A stretch of DNA of 64,000 bases from Mycolicibacterium goodii (GTDB taxonomy: Bacteria > Actinomycetota > Actinomycetes > Mycobacteriales > Mycobacteriaceae): NCBI RefSeq assembly GCF_022370755.2, contig NZ_CP092364.2, positions 3,286,001 through 3,350,000 on the forward strand, written 5' to 3'. The notes below the pieces were generated by a model that was not told the DNA's origin, made no database searches, and saw only the letters and a list, made by a program, of their open reading frames with translations. Shown here piece after piece: positions 25,883 through 34,904 of the stretch. A program made the position numbers and the translations under genes. Numbering within the stretch: the first letter of the stretch is position 1; every line of letters starts with the position of its first letter.

Positions 25883-27100
25883 TCATGCAGGTGTTGTCGG
25901 GCATTCCTGGTAGTCGGCGAATACGAAATCGTCGGTGATCGCTGGTGCGCGCATCGCCGCGCTCTGGAGGAACCGGTTCTGAACAGCCCTGCTCGCCAAG
26001 AGTCTCTGCGCCACGTGCGTTACGTGGACTCCCCACCGACTTCGCGGATGCAGCAACCGTATGCGGCGAGGACTCAACTGGTTCTGCGCCCTCTCGACAT
26101 AGGGCCGCATGAGCCTTTCATACGCCGCGAAGGCTTGCACATGATCCGCACCGCGTTTGATCTCGCCGGCCAGGGTATACGCCGCGACCAGAGCCAACGC
26201 CGTGCCCGATCCGGTGAACGGAGTAGGACAAAACGCGGCATCGCCGAGCAGCACAAAACGTCTCTGCGACCACCTTGCGCATTTCACCTGGCTCATCGGC
26301 CCGAAATAGAGATCGTCGATCGATTCCAAATCCGAGAGGATTCGGTCGGCCACCGTGCCGCGACCGATCAGCGCCCCGCTCAGCGTCGCCTTTTTGTCGC
26401 GCGCGTCGCTGTGCATGTCGCCATCATCTCTGAGAAAAGTGACCAGCGCCGTGGTCTCGGTCTCGTTTCCCGGGCGCAACGTGATGAATGTTCCGCCGAT
26501 GCCGTTCACCGTGCGGGCCCATTTGTCGTCGCCGGGCCGGCGGGGAATCTTGAAGAACGCCATATATGCTCCCAGGTACCGCAACCTGGCTTGCAGCGGC
26601 ATCACCATTTCCCTGGTCGATGAATGGAATCCCTCGGCGCAAATCACGAGCTCGAAGTCTTCGGTCTCGTCGTTGTCGAAGGTGACAGATACGCAGTGCG
26701 GTTTCTGCTCGAGCGCGGTGACGGATCGTCCGAAGCGGTATTCACAGCCGTCTCTCGTCACGTCGTAAAGAACCTGGGCGAAATCGCCTCGCAAGATTTC
26801 GAAATCGTTTGTCAACGTTCCCAGCGAACCCTTTGGTAAAACCACGATCACCCTACCAGTGGCGTCGAGATATTTCTGGCCACATTCCCCGGTGTTCTTG
26901 GCTTCGATATTTTCCGACAGCCCCATTCTGCTGATGACAGTTTGTCCGGCACCCTTGATATCGACGTTTTGTCCACCGTCCCTCAACTCGTTCGCTTTTT
27001 CGACAACGACAGTGGAGTAGCCGTACTTCTGGAGCCAGAAGGCACACGTCGGGCCCGCGACACCACCACCACAGATCAGGATTCTTCGAGTTGCTTGCAC
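25883..27100 (-). CDS. FAD-dependent monooxygenase (PHBH/TetX-like)
   Basis: This class A flavin hydroxylase has 405 residues. The FAD motif GGGVAGPT is near residue 11. The second FAD-ribose motif reads LLGDAAFCPTPFTGSGTALA near residue 285. A basic C-terminal region follows (SPRRIRLLHPRSR). The relatives I recall include TetX-like and rebeccamycin-type hydroxylases, so it may inactivate or modify an aromatic compound or antibiotic. The base composition is visibly lower in GC than its neighbours, and it sits with the AraC regulator inside the otherwise conserved viuB-dprA neighbourhood, which suggests acquisition. The GTG at 27100 has only a weak ribosome site. Confidence 0.75.
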   Translation of the reverse strand: MQATRRILICGGGVAGPTCAFWLQKYGYSTVVVEKANELRDGGQNVDIKGAGQTVISRMGLSENIEAKNTGECGQKYLDATGRVIVVLPKGSLGTLTNDFEILRGDFAQVLYDVTRDGCEYRFGRSVTALEQKPHCVSVTFDNDETEDFELVICAEGFHSSTREMVMPLQARLRYLGAYMAFFKIPRRPGDDKWARTVNGIGGTFITLRPGNETETTALVTFLRDDGDMHSDARDKKATLSGALIGRGTVADRILSDLESIDDLYFGPMSQVKCARWSQRRFVLLGDAAFCPTPFTGSGTALALVAAYTLAGEIKRGADHVQAFAAYERLMRPYVERAQNQLSPRRIRLLHPRSRWGVHVTHVAQRLLASRAVQNRFLQSAAMRAPAITDDFVFADYQECPTTPA

Positions 27101-27199
27101 GGCTTCAACTTTCGTCGCGCCCGTACGTTGACCCCAACCGGTAGGCGGACATCCGATACGGAAAAGCCGCCAACATGCCGATCCCGATTCGCCGGACGG

Positions 27200-27970
27200 T
27201 TATGCGCCGTCGCGAAGACCAGATTGGTAGCGGCCTGGGGTCTGGCCCACGATGGCGGTGAACGCCTCGATGAAACTTGCCGGATTTGACCACCCGCACG
27301 CGGAGGCGGTGTCGGTGACAGTGTGACCCGCGGTCAGGTGAACCAGGGCGTGGTGAATCCGCAAGGTCGTGCGCCAGCGGTGAAAGCTCATGCCGAGCTC
27401 GTCGTGGAACAACCGACTCAGAGTTCGTTCGCTTGCTCCCGCGGCACGGCCCAACTGTGCAAGGGTCGTGGTCTGGGCAGGATCGTCTCGCAGCCGGTCG
27501 GTGACCGACTTGAGCCGGTCATCACTCGGATCGGGGAGGTGCAGTGACTGCTCAGGACTCTCTACGAGTTCGTCGATCACCACGGCGCGCAGCCGCTCGT
27601 GCGCACCGGGGCGACGTTCTGGCCGACCGGTCAACGTCAGAAGAACCTCTCGCAGTAGCGGGCTCACGGTGTACGCACTGGGATGTGCCGCCATGGCGCT
27701 GCACAAGTCGACAGGGATCACGACGACGCGCGCGTCGGTTCGGCCGTAAATCCGATGCGAGTGAACAAATCCCGGTGGCGTCCACGTTGCCCGATTGGCC
27801 AGCGCAACCCAGGTCCCTCGTTCAGTCGTGGTCGCCAGAACGCCGGAGGCTGCGTACACCAACTGACCGCTGGTATGTGAGTGGGCCTCGATGTGGAACC
27901 CATGCGCGAGCCAACCGGAACCGTCAGCTGCCGCGGCCCCGTTGGGCGGCCGCGCGCGAAGTTCGGCCAT
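27200..27970 (-). CDS. AraC-family transcriptional regulator
   Basis: This 256-residue regulator has an N-terminal cupin-like sensor (about residues 20-110, with HIEAHSHTSGQLVYA). Two C-terminal helix-turn-helix motifs follow (TLAQLGRAAGASERTLSRLF and the VTDTASACGWSNPASFI segment), and the final PGRYQSGLR belongs to the family signature. The gene is 99 bases upstream of the FAD monooxygenase and on the same strand, so it probably activates it in response to a small aromatic or drug ligand. The ATG at 27970 is 38 bases after the dprA stop. Confidence 0.85.
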   Translation of the reverse strand: MAELRARPPNGAAAADGSGWLAHGFHIEAHSHTSGQLVYAASGVLATTTERGTWVALANRATWTPPGFVHSHRIYGRTDARVVVIPVDLCSAMAAHPSAYTVSPLLREVLLTLTGRPERRPGAHERLRAVVIDELVESPEQSLHLPDPSDDRLKSVTDRLRDDPAQTTTLAQLGRAAGASERTLSRLFHDELGMSFHRWRTTLRIHHALVHLTAGHTVTDTASACGWSNPASFIEAFTAIVGQTPGRYQSGLRDGA

Positions 27971-28008
27971 GGCCTGACTTTAAGCCTCACGTGGATACCG
28001 CGAGCGGC

Positions 28009-29127
28009 CTACCGCCGCCTGGTCAACCGCCACGATCCCGCCTCCCCGGCCACCAGACCAGCGATTTCGAGCATCGCCAGCGGCCCCAGAACGTGCTGCG
28101 GCGCGATCCCGGCCGCAACCGCGATCTCATCGACGGTCATCGCGCCACGCGCAGGCAACGCGTCATAGACCTGCTTCTCCCCTTCGCTCAGTCCGTCGAA
28201 CCGCCCGGCCGGACGCGGTTCATCCGGGGCCAGCTCGCCGATATGGCCCACCAGCTCCACCACCTCCGCCGCGCGCGTCACCAGATGCGCGTCAGCACGT
28301 AGCAGCGCGTGGCATCCCGCCGACGCCGCCGAGGTCACCGGCCCGGGCACCGCACAGACCGACCGCCCGATCCTCCTCGCCCACGCCGCAGTGTTGGCCG
28401 CCCCGCTGCGCAGACCCGCCTCCACCACCACCGTCGCCCCCGACAGCGCGGCGACGAGTCGGTTGCGGGTGAGAAACCGCAGCCGCCCAGGAGGGACACC
28501 CGGTGGATATTCACTGAGCAGCAGGCAGTCCTCGCTGATGCGCCGGAACAGCGCGGTGTGCCCGGCGGGATACGGGTTGTCGATGCCACCGGCCACCACG
28601 GCGACAGTGATGCCTTCGCTCGCCAACGCCGCACGATGGGCGGCGCCGTCAACCCCATACGCGCCACCGGACACCACGGTGACATCGCGCTCGACCAGCC
28701 CGGCGGCGAGCTCACCGGTGACATGCTCACCGTAGGCGGTCGCCGCGCGCGTGCCGACAAGTGCGGCCGCGCGATCGACGGCGTCGTCGAGCAGTACCGG
28801 ACCGATCGCCCACAGCACCAACGGCGCCTTACCCGTGCGCTTCGTCAACCGGTCCAACGCATCGAACGCCAACTGCGGCCACTCGTCGTCATCGGGCGTG
28901 ATCAACCGCCCGCCCAGCCGGTCGAGCACTTCGAGATCACGTTCTGCACAATCGCTTTCGCGCCGGGCGTCGACCCAGCGCAACAGTTCAGGTGCCACCT
29001 TGCCTGACTTCACCCGTGCCGCGGCCTCCACGGGACCGTGTTGTGCGACCAACGCCGCGAGTTCCGGGCACGGCGGCTCCGCCACGCGTGACAGGTAGGC
29101 CCACGCCCTGCGTACCTCGTCGCTCAT
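28009..29127 (-). CDS. dprA: DNA processing protein A
   Basis: This Rossmann-like protein protects incoming single-stranded DNA and loads RecA during transformation. It has 372 residues. The core is GAYGVDGAAHRAAL, the GGIDNPYPAGHTAL and LLSEYPPGVPPG blocks and SGATVVVEAGLRSGA. The C-terminal winged-helix domain (about residues 300-372) is present. ATG 29127 overlaps the ComM-type gene's stop as ATGA. Natural competence is not proven in this genus, but the gene is retained, as in M. tuberculosis Rv2896c. Confidence 0.92.
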   Translation of the reverse strand: MSDEVRRAWAYLSRVAEPPCPELAALVAQHGPVEAAARVKSGKVAPELLRWVDARRESDCAERDLEVLDRLGGRLITPDDDEWPQLAFDALDRLTKRTGKAPLVLWAIGPVLLDDAVDRAAALVGTRAATAYGEHVTGELAAGLVERDVTVVSGGAYGVDGAAHRAALASEGITVAVVAGGIDNPYPAGHTALFRRISEDCLLLSEYPPGVPPGRLRFLTRNRLVAALSGATVVVEAGLRSGAANTAAWARRIGRSVCAVPGPVTSAASAGCHALLRADAHLVTRAAEVVELVGHIGELAPDEPRPAGRFDGLSEGEKQVYDALPARGAMTVDEIAVAAGIAPQHVLGPLAMLEIAGLVAGEAGSWRLTRRR

Positions 29128-30635
29128 CCCACACCCCCGGCCTGCCGGAAACTCAACGCCGCCGACACATCCTCGACCGTCGGCGACGTTCGCCCGGCCA
29201 GATCCGCAAGCGTCCACGCGACGCGCAGACAGCGGTCGGCCCCCCTGATGCTGATCGCTCCGCGGTCCAACGCGACCCGCAACGGCGCCATGGTGTTCTT
29301 GGAGAGCCGGAAGTTGCGGCGCAGCAGCGGCCCGGCGACCTCGGCGTTGGTCCGGATGCCGTACGGTTTCCAGCGCTCCTCGGCCGCACCACGGGCCGCA
29401 GCGACCCGTGCGCGCACCTGCGCCGACGATTCGCCGGCCTCCGGCGCGAACGCCCCGGCGCTGACCGGATGCAACTCCACCCGCAGGTCCACCCGGTCCA
29501 CCAACGGCCCCGACAACTTTCCCCGATACCGCAGCCGGGCCTGCGCCGAGCAGATGCAGTCGGCCGGATTGGGCGGCGCGCACGGGCAGGGGTTCGCGGC
29601 GAGCACGAGTTGGAAGCGGGCCGGATAGCAGGCGACCCCGTCGCGACGAGCCAGTCGAATCTCCCCGTCCTCCAACGGTGTCCGCAACGCCTCCAGCGCG
29701 CGGGCACCCATCTCGGCGAACTCGTCGAGGAACAGCACACCGCGGTGCGCGCGGCTGACCGCACCGGGGCGCGCCATCCCGGTTCCGCCACCGACCAGGG
29801 AGGCGACGCTCGAGGTGTGATGCGGCGCGACGAAGGGCGGCACCGTGATCAGAGGGGTATCCCCCGACAACAACCCGGCCACTGAATGGATCGCGGTCAC
29901 CTCAAGGGCCTCTTCATGCGACAGCTTCGGCAACAGCCCTGGAAGGCGTTGTGCCAACATTGTTTTCCCTATTCCCGGCGGGCCCGTGAGCATGAGATGA
30001 TGCGCACCGGCGGCAGCCACCTCGATGGCATGGCGCGCCTGGAACTGACCGACCACATCGGCGAGATCCGGTGCCGGGTCGGGCCCGCGCGAAGCAGGCG
30101 TGACGCGGCCGTGCAACTCGGCCTTGCCGTCCAGCCACGACTTCAATTGCCCCAGCGTGCGCACACCCCAGACGTCGATGCCGTCGATCAGACTCGCTTC
30201 GGCCAGGTTGTCGACCGGCACCACCACCGACGGCCATCCCTCACGCTTGGCGGACAACACCGCGGGCAACACACCGGTCACCGGGCGCACCCGTCCGTCG
30301 AGCGCGAGTTCACCCAGAAGCACCGTCTTCTCCAGCCGCGCCCACGCCGTCTTGGTGTGCGCGGACAACACTGCCGACGCCAAGGCCAGGTCATACACGG
30401 AACCGACCTTGCGCAGCGTCGCAGGCGACAGGGCCAGCGTCAACCGCGACATCGGCCAGGAACTCCCGCAGTTCGTGATCGCCGCGCGCACCCGATCCCG
30501 CGACTCCTGCAGCGCGGCGTCGGGCAATCCCACCAGATGGACGCCGGGCAACCCGGACGTGATGTCGGCCTCGATCTCGACCATCACCCCGTCCAACCCA
30601 CGCACAGCCACGGAAAACGCTCTGCCCAAACCCAT
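29124..30635 (-). CDS. comM: Mg-chelatase-like AAA+ ATPase (ComM/YifB family)
   Basis: This 503-residue ATPase of the ComM/YifB family is proposed to drive branch migration during transformation in other bacteria. The N-terminal ~175 residues have a Lon-protease-like fold. The ChlI-type AAA+ core has Walker A GPPGIGKT at 218-225 and Walker B LFLDEF at 301-306. The C-terminal MCM-like segment is at 430-500. A cluster of cysteines (PCPCAPPNPADCIC) lies near residue 350 and may bind metal. It is translationally coupled to dprA (ATGA overlap), and its ATG lies one base after the YraN gene stop. Confidence 0.9.
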   Translation of the reverse strand: MGLGRAFSVAVRGLDGVMVEIEADITSGLPGVHLVGLPDAALQESRDRVRAAITNCGSSWPMSRLTLALSPATLRKVGSVYDLALASAVLSAHTKTAWARLEKTVLLGELALDGRVRPVTGVLPAVLSAKREGWPSVVVPVDNLAEASLIDGIDVWGVRTLGQLKSWLDGKAELHGRVTPASRGPDPAPDLADVVGQFQARHAIEVAAAGAHHLMLTGPPGIGKTMLAQRLPGLLPKLSHEEALEVTAIHSVAGLLSGDTPLITVPPFVAPHHTSSVASLVGGGTGMARPGAVSRAHRGVLFLDEFAEMGARALEALRTPLEDGEIRLARRDGVACYPARFQLVLAANPCPCAPPNPADCICSAQARLRYRGKLSGPLVDRVDLRVELHPVSAGAFAPEAGESSAQVRARVAAARGAAEERWKPYGIRTNAEVAGPLLRRNFRLSKNTMAPLRVALDRGAISIRGADRCLRVAWTLADLAGRTSPTVEDVSAALSFRQAGGVG

Positions 30636-30636
30636 C

Positions 30637-31005
30637 TCAACCCACCCCCGCCAGGTGGACGATCTCGGGTTCGCGACGCCGGCCCACCCGCACTCCGATG
30701 ACGTCGATCCGCAGCGCCGCCCAGTGCATGTCCTGCTCGGACAGCCAGATCGCGGCGAGCCGACGGATCCGGCGCACCTTCTGATGCGTCACCGCCTCGG
30801 CCAACCCGCCGAAACCGTCACCGCTGCGGGTCTTCACCTCGACGAACACCACAGTGCGGGTGGCCGCGTCCTCAGCGACGATGTCCAACTCGCCGTACCG
30901 GCACCGCCAATTGCGGGCCAGCGTCTGCAATCCCAGAGCCGCCAGATGGTCGACGGCAACCTGTTCACCCAGTGCGCCGAGCTCGGCCCGTGTCAATGAA
31001 CTCAT
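30637..31005 (-). CDS. YraN/UPF0102 family nuclease-fold protein
   Basis: This protein of about 122 residues carries the PD-(D/E)XK nuclease-like core: the GxLGE-type start LGALGEQVAVDHL, then RNWRCRYGELDIVAED and VFVEVKTRSGDGFG. The acidic and Lys residues (GELD, EVK) match the nuclease fold. ATG 31005 agrees with the shorter M. tuberculosis Rv2898c; in-frame ATGs at 31059 and 31077 would add 18-24 residues. It is the first gene of the YraN-comM-dprA run. It has no experimentally settled role. Confidence 0.85.
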   Translation of the reverse strand: MSSLTRAELGALGEQVAVDHLAALGLQTLARNWRCRYGELDIVAEDAATRTVVFVEVKTRSGDGFGGLAEAVTHQKVRRIRRLAAIWLSEQDMHWAALRIDVIGVRVGRRREPEIVHLAGVG

Positions 31006-31288
31006 GCCCACACGATGCGGACGTGCACCGACAGAACAAGCCGAAGCCGGGGTGGTCATCCCCAGATCCGAATTCATCCACAGGCGGCTGCGCAGAGTGC
31101 GTTATCCTGGCCTGAGGTGGCGACAACGCCCCTGAACGGCCTGGTGGTGTCCATCCCCGGCCCCTCTCACCGGTCATTCCCGCGGCAGGCGAACCCCACC
31201 CTCTCGGTGCTCATACGTCCGGGTCCGTCCGCGTCCGCAACGCCCCGTGCATCATCCAGGCCAGCTCACACCACAGATTGGAAACACC

Positions 31289-31786
31289 ATGCCTCCCAAC
31301 GCAATCACGAACGGCACCGAACGCGACCTCATCGAGGACCTGCTCGACCGTAACCGTGAAGCACTCATCGCCACCACGCGCGGCCTGTCCGAGACCGATG
31401 CCCGCCGGAAACTCGTTCCGTCGCTGACGACGCCGATCTCACTGATCAAGCACGCTGCCGCCGCGGAACGGATCTGGTTCCAACGGTTCTGGGCGGGTCT
31501 GGACGAATCCGAGTGCGACGGGTACTCGCGTCGCGACGAGGGCACCTTCGCCGTCGCCGACGACGAGACATTGGCCGATGTCATCGCCGAGTTCGAGCGC
31601 GCAAGCCAACGATCACGGGAGATCGCGTCGCGATTCGCCCTCGACGACATCAAGCACAGCCCGCGCGAAGGCACCGTCAGCATGCGGTGGACGCTGCTCA
31701 TGTTCATCCAGAAATTCGCACGGCATGCCGGCCACGGTGACATCCTGCGTGAACAGATCGACGACCTCAACGCCGAAGACGGATAG
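31289..31786 (+). CDS. DinB-like/DUF664 family protein
   Basis: This 165-residue four-helix bundle protein of the DinB superfamily probably binds one metal through three histidines: one in LIKHAAAAERIWFQ and two in FARHAGHGDILREQ. GGAAAC precedes ATG 31289. In actinobacteria this family includes mycothiol-dependent enzymes (S-transferases or detoxification), which is the most likely role; no substrate can be assigned. It is divergent from the YraN gene and convergent with the SGNH hydrolase, ending 3 bases before that gene's stop. Confidence 0.8.
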   Translation: MPPNAITNGTERDLIEDLLDRNREALIATTRGLSETDARRKLVPSLTTPISLIKHAAAAERIWFQRFWAGLDESECDGYSRRDEGTFAVADDETLADVIAEFERASQRSREIASRFALDDIKHSPREGTVSMRWTLLMFIQKFARHAGHGDILREQIDDLNAEDG

Positions 31787-31789
31787 TCG

Positions 31790-32983
31790 CTATGCGTGCG
31801 TGCCGACCAACCGACCGGGCCTCGTCAGCGCAACGAATCGCTCAGCGATCAGTCGATGGGTGGCGGCGTCGGGGTGCAGATTGTCGGGCAGTGGATGCGC
31901 CGCTTCATCGGCGTGCCCGTACAGGTCGAGACCGTCGACGTAGGTGAGATGAGGATCGTCCGCCTGCCGGCCGGCCATGATCTCGGCGAGCTGATCGCGT
32001 ATCCCGCCGAGGGTGAGGCGGCGCAACCCCGCGTTGGGTACGAGAGCGTCGGCCGGGTCACCCAGCGCGACGAACCGCACCGTGCCGGACGCCAGAGCGT
32101 CGACATCGAAACTTCCCGGCCCCGGCGTCGTTTCGTGGATCCGGCAGTGCAGGGGCCCGATGACGATGAGCGGTGTGCTCGGGTGCCCGTCGCGGATGGT
32201 GTCGAGAAACCCGTGCACGGCGGGGCCGAACGCGCGCCGGCGCATCAGGTCGGCGTTCACCAGGTTGATGCCGATCTTGATGCTGATCAGGTCGGCGGGA
32301 CGATCGCGAATCACCCTGGCCACGAAGGGATCGAGCATGGCACTGCCCGAGAACCCGAGGTTCACCAGATCGAGGTCCGCGTCGGAGGCCACCAAGGCCG
32401 GCCAGGTGGTGCTCGGCGTGTCGGCGTTGGAGCCCTGGCTGATGGAGCTGCCGTGGTGAACCCAGGTCGGCCGATCGTTGTGCGCGGGCGCAATCGGCGC
32501 GTCGGTACGCACCGCCACCACTTCTGTTCGCTCGTAATGCGGGAGCCAGACCTCGATCGTCTTGTCCTGCGCAGGCAATCCGTCGAAGCGCAACGTCGCG
32601 ACCTCACCCGGCGCAGTCTCGGTCACGCCGGTCGACGGGTCGATGCTCACCACATCGCCGCCGTACACCGTCGCGGTTCCAAGTCGACGGCCGTCGATCA
32701 GCAGATCCACGGTGCCGTCGGCACGGGCCGGCACGCCCCTCAGCACAACACGTGTTCGCAGGACATCGAGTTCGATCACGGTCGCGGCCGCGCGCACGGC
32801 CAGGCGCACGCCCGAGGGCTGCGCCTCGGCGCCCAGCAACTGTGGGTCGTCGCACCGCGCACGCGCAGCGCGCGGCAGGCGATGTGGCAGCCGGCCACGG
32901 CCGGTGTCTTCGAGTTCGGCGAGTCCGCGGAACAGGTCGACGGTGATCGCGTGCGTGGTGAGTCCGAGGCTCGAAGAGGTCAT
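31790..32983 (-). CDS. SGNH/GDSL-family hydrolase
   Basis: This 397-residue esterase-like protein has an N-terminal beta-sandwich domain of about 170 residues, then the SGNH domain. Its block I is HHGSSISQGSNA with the nucleophile Ser, GIN serves as the Asn block, and the C-terminal DNLHPDA carries the catalytic Asp-His. It resembles carbohydrate esterases with an N-terminal jelly-roll. No signal peptide is evident. ATG 32983 is used; an earlier GTG at 32989 is also possible. No functional link to the neighbours is apparent. Confidence 0.8.
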   Translation of the reverse strand: MTSSSLGLTTHAITVDLFRGLAELEDTGRGRLPHRLPRAARARCDDPQLLGAEAQPSGVRLAVRAAATVIELDVLRTRVVLRGVPARADGTVDLLIDGRRLGTATVYGGDVVSIDPSTGVTETAPGEVATLRFDGLPAQDKTIEVWLPHYERTEVVAVRTDAPIAPAHNDRPTWVHHGSSISQGSNADTPSTTWPALVASDADLDLVNLGFSGSAMLDPFVARVIRDRPADLISIKIGINLVNADLMRRRAFGPAVHGFLDTIRDGHPSTPLIVIGPLHCRIHETTPGPGSFDVDALASGTVRFVALGDPADALVPNAGLRRLTLGGIRDQLAEIMAGRQADDPHLTYVDGLDLYGHADEAAHPLPDNLHPDAATHRLIAERFVALTRPGRLVGTHA

Positions 32984-33003
32984 CCTCACACGCTACGTGC
33001 GGT

Positions 33004-33504
33004 TCACTCCCGCCGGCTGAAGCTCAAGGTCTCCCCGCGTACGCCACCCATCCACAGGTCCTGGCAGGCCTCGGCCATCTCGTCGAGCCCTTCGACGATC
33101 GTGCCGAACACATTGCCCGGCACCCAGCCCTGGTCACCGTTGATCAGCAGGTTGTTGCGCCCGTAGAACAGCGCGAGATCGACGATGCCCCCGGTGGTCC
33201 CGGTGCCCGTGGTGTTCTCGTAACCGTAGGCGGGGTTGCCCAGATCGTCGGAGTCGAACGAGAACCAGCACAGGTCGCCGGGAATGGGGGTGACGGTGAT
33301 GTTCTCCTTGCCGGGATCGGCGGGCGCGAAAGCCGGTAGCAGCGTGTAGATCTCGTTGCGCGCGTACTTGCCGTGGAACACCTGCGCCGACAGCGGCAGG
33401 GCATCCCAGACGGCCGCACAGGTTCGGGGCGCCACCTCGTCGAGTAACCGCGCGACGCAGCTGACGCCGCGCTTGTCCAACGACACCGTGATGAACCTGC
33501 TCAA
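33004..33504 (-). CDS. DUF3830 family protein (cyclophilin-like fold)
   Basis: This 166-residue protein is recognised as DUF3830 by the segments CAAVWDALPLS, FHGKYARNEIYTLLP and NLLINGDQGWVPGNVFGTI. TTG 33504 follows GGGGAGGGA, and the TTGA overlaps the amidase stop, so the two are co-translated. The family is structurally cyclophilin-like, without proven activity, and I recall it beside amidases, M24/M20 enzymes and racemases, as here. It probably has a catabolic accessory role. Confidence 0.75.
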   Translation of the reverse strand: MSRFITVSLDKRGVSCVARLLDEVAPRTCAAVWDALPLSAQVFHGKYARNEIYTLLPAFAPADPGKENITVTPIPGDLCWFSFDSDDLGNPAYGYENTTGTGTTGGIVDLALFYGRNNLLINGDQGWVPGNVFGTIVEGLDEMAEACQDLWMGGVRGETLSFSRRE

Positions 33505-34904
33505 TGTCCCTCCCCTGTGATAACTTTCGGAGTCTTCAAATGCCAGTCGGTGGCGGACTGGTACGCCTGGCCGACACGCAGCACGAGCGCGTCGGCGTGC
33601 CGGGGACCGACGACCTGCAGGCCGATCGGCAGTCCGGCCGAGGTGAACCCGCACGGCACGGTCAGCGCCGGTTGCTGGCTCAGGTTGAACGGGTACGTGT
33701 ACGGCGTCCAACTGGTCCAGTCGGGTGAGTGCCACCCGTCGGGCACGTCCTGCCCGGCCGGGAACGCGGGCAGCGGAAGAGTCGGCGTGATCAGCAGATC
33801 GTAGGTCTGGTGGAACCGCCCCATCCGCAGGCCGAGGTCCATCCGGACCGCCGTGGCATCGAGGTAGTCGGCGGCCGAGAACGTCGCGCCGATCGCCGCG
33901 GTGCGCCGCAACCCGGGATCGACGCGATCGTCGACGGCGTCGCCGTAGCCCCGCAGGACGTGGGCCTCCCCGGAGAACCACAGCACGTGGAACGCCTCGA
34001 CCGGGTCGGTGAAACCGGGGTCGACCTCCTCGACGTCGGCTCCGGCAGCGGCGATCACGTCGACGGCGGCGCGTACCGCCGCGTCGACCTCCGGGTCGTT
34101 GTGCACGTAGCCGAGATTGGGCGAGTAGGCGACCCGCAGACCCGCGACGCCTGCGTCGAGACCGTCGAGGAACGAGGACGTCGGCGTCGGCATCGCGGTG
34201 CCGTCGCGTCCGTCGAAGCGGGTGATCACGTCGAGCAACGCCGCGCAGTCACGTACCGACCGCGTCATGGGGCCGACGTGCGCCAGGCTGCCGAACGCGC
34301 TCATCGGGTACAGCGGAACCAGACCGTAGGTCGGTTTGAGCGCGACGGTCCCGGTGAACCCGCCGGGGATACGGACCGATCCCCCGCCATCGGTGCCCAC
34401 CGACCAGGGCCCCATGCCGAGCGCGACGGCCGCCGCGCTCCCGCCGCTGGATCCGCCCGCGGTCTTGGTGGTGTCCCACGGATTGACGGTCGCCCCGTAC
34501 CGGTAGGAGTCGGTGACGCCCTTCCACGAGTACTCCGGGGTGGTCGTCTTGCCGAGGATGACCGCGCCCGCCTCACGCAACCGCGCGACACTCGGCGCGT
34601 CCTCCTCCCAGGGGCCTGCCTCGTCGATCAGCGTGCTACCGCGCAGGGTCGGCCAGCCACGGGTCCACAGGGCATCCTTGATCGACGTCGGCACCCCGTC
34701 GGCCGGTCCCAGCTGTTCGCCTGAGAACCACCGCGCCTCGGACTCTTTCGCGGCACTCAGCGCGCCTTCGTGGTCCACCAGCACGAAGGCGTTCACCGAC
34801 TTGTCGTAGGAGTCGATCGCGTCGAGCGCAGCCTGGGTGGCCTCGACCGGTGACATCTCCTTGCGCCGGTACGCCTCGACCAGGTCGACGGACATCGGGA
34901 TCAT
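33501..34904 (-). CDS. Amidase (amidase-signature family)
   Basis: This 467-residue hydrolase has the Ser-cisSer-Lys triad: Lys in PTSIKDALW, the cis-Ser in TAGGSSGGSAAA and the nucleophile in TDGGGSVRIPGG. ATG 34904 has GGAGG upstream and overlaps the dehydrogenase stop. In this operon (dehydrogenase-amidase-DUF3830) it may release an amide-linked amino compound, carbamate or N-acyl group. It differs from AmiC upstream in having no Lys-rich tail. Confidence 0.85.
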   Translation of the reverse strand: MIPMSVDLVEAYRRKEMSPVEATQAALDAIDSYDKSVNAFVLVDHEGALSAAKESEARWFSGEQLGPADGVPTSIKDALWTRGWPTLRGSTLIDEAGPWEEDAPSVARLREAGAVILGKTTTPEYSWKGVTDSYRYGATVNPWDTTKTAGGSSGGSAAAVALGMGPWSVGTDGGGSVRIPGGFTGTVALKPTYGLVPLYPMSAFGSLAHVGPMTRSVRDCAALLDVITRFDGRDGTAMPTPTSSFLDGLDAGVAGLRVAYSPNLGYVHNDPEVDAAVRAAVDVIAAAGADVEEVDPGFTDPVEAFHVLWFSGEAHVLRGYGDAVDDRVDPGLRRTAAIGATFSAADYLDATAVRMDLGLRMGRFHQTYDLLITPTLPLPAFPAGQDVPDGWHSPDWTSWTPYTYPFNLSQQPALTVPCGFTSAGLPIGLQVVGPRHADALVLRVGQAYQSATDWHLKTPKVITGEGH

